From UBA6168 sp964423205 (GTDB lineage Bacteria; Bacteroidota; Bacteroidia; Chitinophagales; Saprospiraceae), in assembly GCA_964423205.1 (NCBI GenBank), contig CAYRDX010000014.1, positions 1 through 64,000 of the forward strand: a stretch of 64,000 nt of DNA, written 5' to 3'. Shown here one piece after another: positions 61,192 through 64,000 of the stretch. Each line of letters opens with the position of its first letter. The stretch's first letter is position 1. A model generated the notes under the pieces. It searched no databases, was not told the origin of the DNA, and worked only from the letters and a program-made list of their open reading frames with translations. Position numbers and translations under genes: made by a program.

Positions 61192-64000
61192 ATGACATAC
61201 GACAACTTCACAATCAAGGCTCAGGATGCCATCATGAAAGCCCAACAAATAGCGGTGGGCCTGAGCCAGCAGAATGTAGATACCGCCCACCTCGTAAAAG
61301 GCATATTGGAAACAGATGAACATGTGGCGACCTTTCTGTTCGAGAAATGTGGGGTCAACATGGGGATGCTTCGCCGTAAAATTGACGAGGAAGTACAAAA
61401 CACTCCTAAGGTAAGCGGCACCGACAAACAATACCTCACCAACGAAGCCAATAAAGCTTTGTCTCGTGCCAAAAAGATATTGCCGGAATTTGGCGACGAG
61501 TTCATTAGCCTGGAGTTGATGTTGCTCGGCATTCTTCAGGGAGATGACAAGACTGCCAAAACACTAAAGATGCTCGGCGCTTCAGAAGAAACAATGAAAG
61601 CTGCCATAACCGAACTCCGAAAAGGAGCCAAGGTGACCCAGGCAAGTGCCGATGACCAGTACAATGCCCTCTCCAAATATGCCATCAACCTGAACGCCCA
61701 GGCCGAAAATGGCAAATTGGATCCTATCGTTGGACGTGACGAGGAAATCAGGAGAGTATTGCACATACTATCCCGCCGCAAAAAAAACAATCCCATCCTC
61801 GTTGGTGAAGCCGGCGTTGGCAAAACGGCCATCGTGGAAGGTATTGCCTGGCGTATTGTCAAACACGATGTGCCTGAAAACCTTCGCTCAAAGAAAATTT
61901 ACACTTTGGACATTGCGGCCCTCATTGCGGGAGCCAAGTATAAAGGCGAATTTGAGGAACGCCTGAAAGCCGTCATCAAACAGGTGCAGGAGTCCAATGG
62001 CGAAATCGTTTTGTTTATTGACGAGATACATACACTCGTGGGCGCAGGAGGAGGTAATGGGGCCATGGATGCCGCCAATATCCTGAAGCCTGCCCTGGCA
62101 AGAGGCGAACTGCGCACCATCGGCGCTACTACCTTAGACGAATATCAAAAGCATTTTGAAAAGGACCAGGCATTGGTGCGCCGTTTCCAAAAAGTGCTCA
62201 TTGACGAGCCAACTGTGGAAGAGACCATATCCATCCTCCGAGGCTTGCAGGAAAAATATGAAGTGTACCACAAAATTGCCATTCTCGATGAGGCACTCAT
62301 TGCTGCAGCAGAATTGTCCAATCGTTATATTTCCGACAGGGCTTTGCCGGATAAGGCTATTGACCTGATAGACGAAGCCGCCGCCAAGCTCAGGCTCGAG
62401 CTGGATTCTGTCCCGGAAAATGTGGACGAATGGGACCGAAAGGTACGGCAACTCGAGATTGAACGCGAGGCCTTAAAAAGGGAAGGTGGCGAGGCTAAAG
62501 CCAACTCCCTCAATGCACAAATTGCCAATGCAAAAGAAAAGCGCGACAGCATCCGGGCAGCCTGGAAAAACGAAAAGGAAATTATAGACACCATCCTGGG
62601 TTTTAAGAAACAGATTGAAGAACTCGAAATGGAAGCTCAAAAAGCTGAGCGCAATTCCGAATTAGAAATCGTGGCTCGCATCCGTTACGGTGACTTGCCT
62701 GCGTTGCATAAATCGCTGAAAGAAACCGAGGCCAGGCTCAATCAGTTACCCGAAGAAAATCGCTTCACCAACGAAGAAGTCACAGCCGATGACATTGCAT
62801 CCATTGTTTCGCGCTGGACGGGAATTCCCGTAACCCGCATGATGCAAAGTGAAAAGGAAAAGCTGCTTCGGCTTGAAGATGAACTGCACCAACGCATCAT
62901 CGGTCAGTATCAGGCCGTAAAGGCTGTTTCAGATGCGGTACGCCGCAGCCGTGCTGGCCTGCAGGACGAAAACCGCCCCATAGGTTCTTTTATTTTCCTC
63001 GGTCCAACTGGTGTGGGAAAAACCGAATTGGCCAAAGCCCTTGCAGAAGTACTTTTCAATGACGAGCAGGCCATTATCCGGATAGACATGAGTGAATATC
63101 AGGAGCGCCATACGGTGAGCAGATTGGTAGGAGCACCTCCGGGTTATGTCGGTTACGATGAAGGCGGCCAGCTCACCGAAGCTGTGCGTCGCAAGCCCTA
63201 CTCTATTGTGCTGCTGGATGAAATCGAAAAAGCGCATCCAGATACTTTTAACATTCTGCTTCAGGTATTGGATGAAGGCCGTTTGACTGACAATAAAGGC
63301 CGGGCAGCCGATTTTAAGAACACCATTATCATTATGACGTCCAATATGGGTGGTGAAAAAGTACTCGAAAATTTTGAGGACCTCGACGCATTGGGTGACG
63401 AACACCGTCAGGAAGTTATTGATATCACCCGTCAGGAACTGCTCGAGACGCTTAAGGAAAACATGAGGCCAGAGTTCCTGAACCGGATAGATGAAATCAT
63501 CATGTTCATGCCACTCACGAAAGATGAGGTCAGGCAAATTCTTTTACTCTTGCTCAAGAAAGTAACAAAGATGCTTTCCCGCCAGGGCATTTCACTTCAA
63601 ATCACTGAAGGCGCCATTGACCTGTTGGGTAATGTGGGCTATGACCCGCAGTTCGGTGCCAGGCCGATGAAACGTGCCCTTCAGGACCTGCTGGTGGATG
63701 AGTTATCCAAACACCTCATCGCCGGTGAGTTTGTTGCCGGAGGCACCGTATATGTCGATGTGGATGAGGACAATCTGACTTTCACCGATAAAAAAATTGA
63801 AGGTGCTAAAGCTTTGAACGAGTGGATTGCTTTTTCAAAAGAATCAAAGGCTCAGAAGCCAACTATTAGCCCGGGAAAATTCCGCGGCAGAAGAGGTGGC
63901 GGAAAAAAGCCCACTGAGCGGGAGCAGCAAATTAAGGATTTGGAGAAAGCCACCAAAGACCTCGAAAAAGCTGTTGACGATGTTAAAAAGGAAACTGAAA
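61192..64000 (+). CDS. clpB: ClpB disaggregase, 3' end beyond the window
   Basis: ClpB resolubilises protein aggregates with DnaK. The ATG at 61192 opens the N-domain (NFTIKAQDAIMKAQQIA). AAA-1 has Walker A GEAGVGKTAIVEG (about residue 204) and Walker B LFIDEIHTLVGAG; the coiled M-domain spans about 400-530; AAA-2 has GPTGVGKTELAKALAE (about residue 604), GYVGYDEGGQLTE and VLLDEIEKAHPD. The frame is open to the window end (936 codons), about 60 more than the usual 865-870 residues. The tail FRGRRGGGKKPTEREQQ then EKATKDLEKAVDDVKKE is a charged coiled extension. Confidence 0.97.
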   Translation, partial: MTYDNFTIKAQDAIMKAQQIAVGLSQQNVDTAHLVKGILETDEHVATFLFEKCGVNMGMLRRKIDEEVQNTPKVSGTDKQYLTNEANKALSRAKKILPEFGDEFISLELMLLGILQGDDKTAKTLKMLGASEETMKAAITELRKGAKVTQASADDQYNALSKYAINLNAQAENGKLDPIVGRDEEIRRVLHILSRRKKNNPILVGEAGVGKTAIVEGIAWRIVKHDVPENLRSKKIYTLDIAALIAGAKYKGEFEERLKAVIKQVQESNGEIVLFIDEIHTLVGAGGGNGAMDAANILKPALARGELRTIGATTLDEYQKHFEKDQALVRRFQKVLIDEPTVEETISILRGLQEKYEVYHKIAILDEALIAAAELSNRYISDRALPDKAIDLIDEAAAKLRLELDSVPENVDEWDRKVRQLEIEREALKREGGEAKANSLNAQIANAKEKRDSIRAAWKNEKEIIDTILGFKKQIEELEMEAQKAERNSELEIVARIRYGDLPALHKSLKETEARLNQLPEENRFTNEEVTADDIASIVSRWTGIPVTRMMQSEKEKLLRLEDELHQRIIGQYQAVKAVSDAVRRSRAGLQDENRPIGSFIFLGPTGVGKTELAKALAEVLFNDEQAIIRIDMSEYQERHTVSRLVGAPPGYVGYDEGGQLTEAVRRKPYSIVLLDEIEKAHPDTFNILLQVLDEGRLTDNKGRAADFKNTIIIMTSNMGGEKVLENFEDLDALGDEHRQEVIDITRQELLETLKENMRPEFLNRIDEIIMFMPLTKDEVRQILLLLLKKVTKMLSRQGISLQITEGAIDLLGNVGYDPQFGARPMKRALQDLLVDELSKHLIAGEFVAGGTVYVDVDEDNLTFTDKKIEGAKALNEWIAFSKESKAQKPTISPGKFRGRRGGGKKPTEREQQIKDLEKATKDLEKAVDDVKKETE

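Overview
This window looks like one scaffold of an uncultured member of the Bacteroidota, probably a chitinophagal or saprospirial lineage. The evidence is Bacteroidota-type promoter hexamers (TAnnTTTG at about -7) upstream of many genes, weak Shine-Dalgarno sequences with several TTG starts, a long SecA, an OmpH/Skp protein, a DUF2279 protein, and two enormous cell-surface proteins built from Ig-like, DUF11, Kelch, H-lectin-like and dockerin-like modules. There are three 100-N gaps. Two of them are flanked on both sides by the same 55 bp, as expected of k-mer-overlap scaffolding. The third really interrupts gatB.

Layout. Positions 1-18942 are mostly housekeeping: HAD hydrolase, purH, gatB, a prohibitin-like protein, DUF2279, a DksA-like protein, an FAD reductase, OsmC, tRNA-Gly(CCC), rpsU, an inositol-lipid set (myo-inositol-phosphate synthase, pgpA, gtrA, lipid kinase), a secreted beta-sandwich protein, secA and ompH. 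Positions 18962-27484 form an accessory island. It holds an initiator tRNA-fMet gene split by a 342-nt group I intron, a tandem array of 388-bp units each carrying a GIY-YIG nuclease gene and pieces of the tRNA-fMet 3' end, a three-gene toxin-antitoxin-chaperone operon with a SecB-like third gene, a HipA-like kinase/DUF3037-like pair whose kinase is cut off at a 160-bp MITE, a GNAT/DUF1778 toxin-antitoxin pair with a readable promoter and operators, and a solitary type III-like DNA methyltransferase. Positions 27642-31758 hold a polytopic membrane protein, a serine hydrolase and an amidohydrolase. Positions 32087-56033 hold the two giant paralogous surface proteins on the minus strand, separated by a third MITE copy and a 64-bp tandem repeat. 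Positions 56362-64000 hold a SET-domain/small transporter/outer-membrane operon, a sodium:solute symporter, a DUF4143 ATPase and the start of clpB, which runs off the window.

The most striking feature is the tRNA-fMet locus. Helices P1 to P9 of the intron can be read directly, and the split exons join into a complete initiator tRNA with a C1 x C72 mismatch and three G-C pairs in the anticodon stem. Directly downstream, GIY-YIG nuclease genes sit in identical units that begin with the last bases of the same tRNA and end in a copy of its 3' half interrupted by two 16-bp palindromes. This suggests a homing-type element specialised on the initiator tRNA gene.
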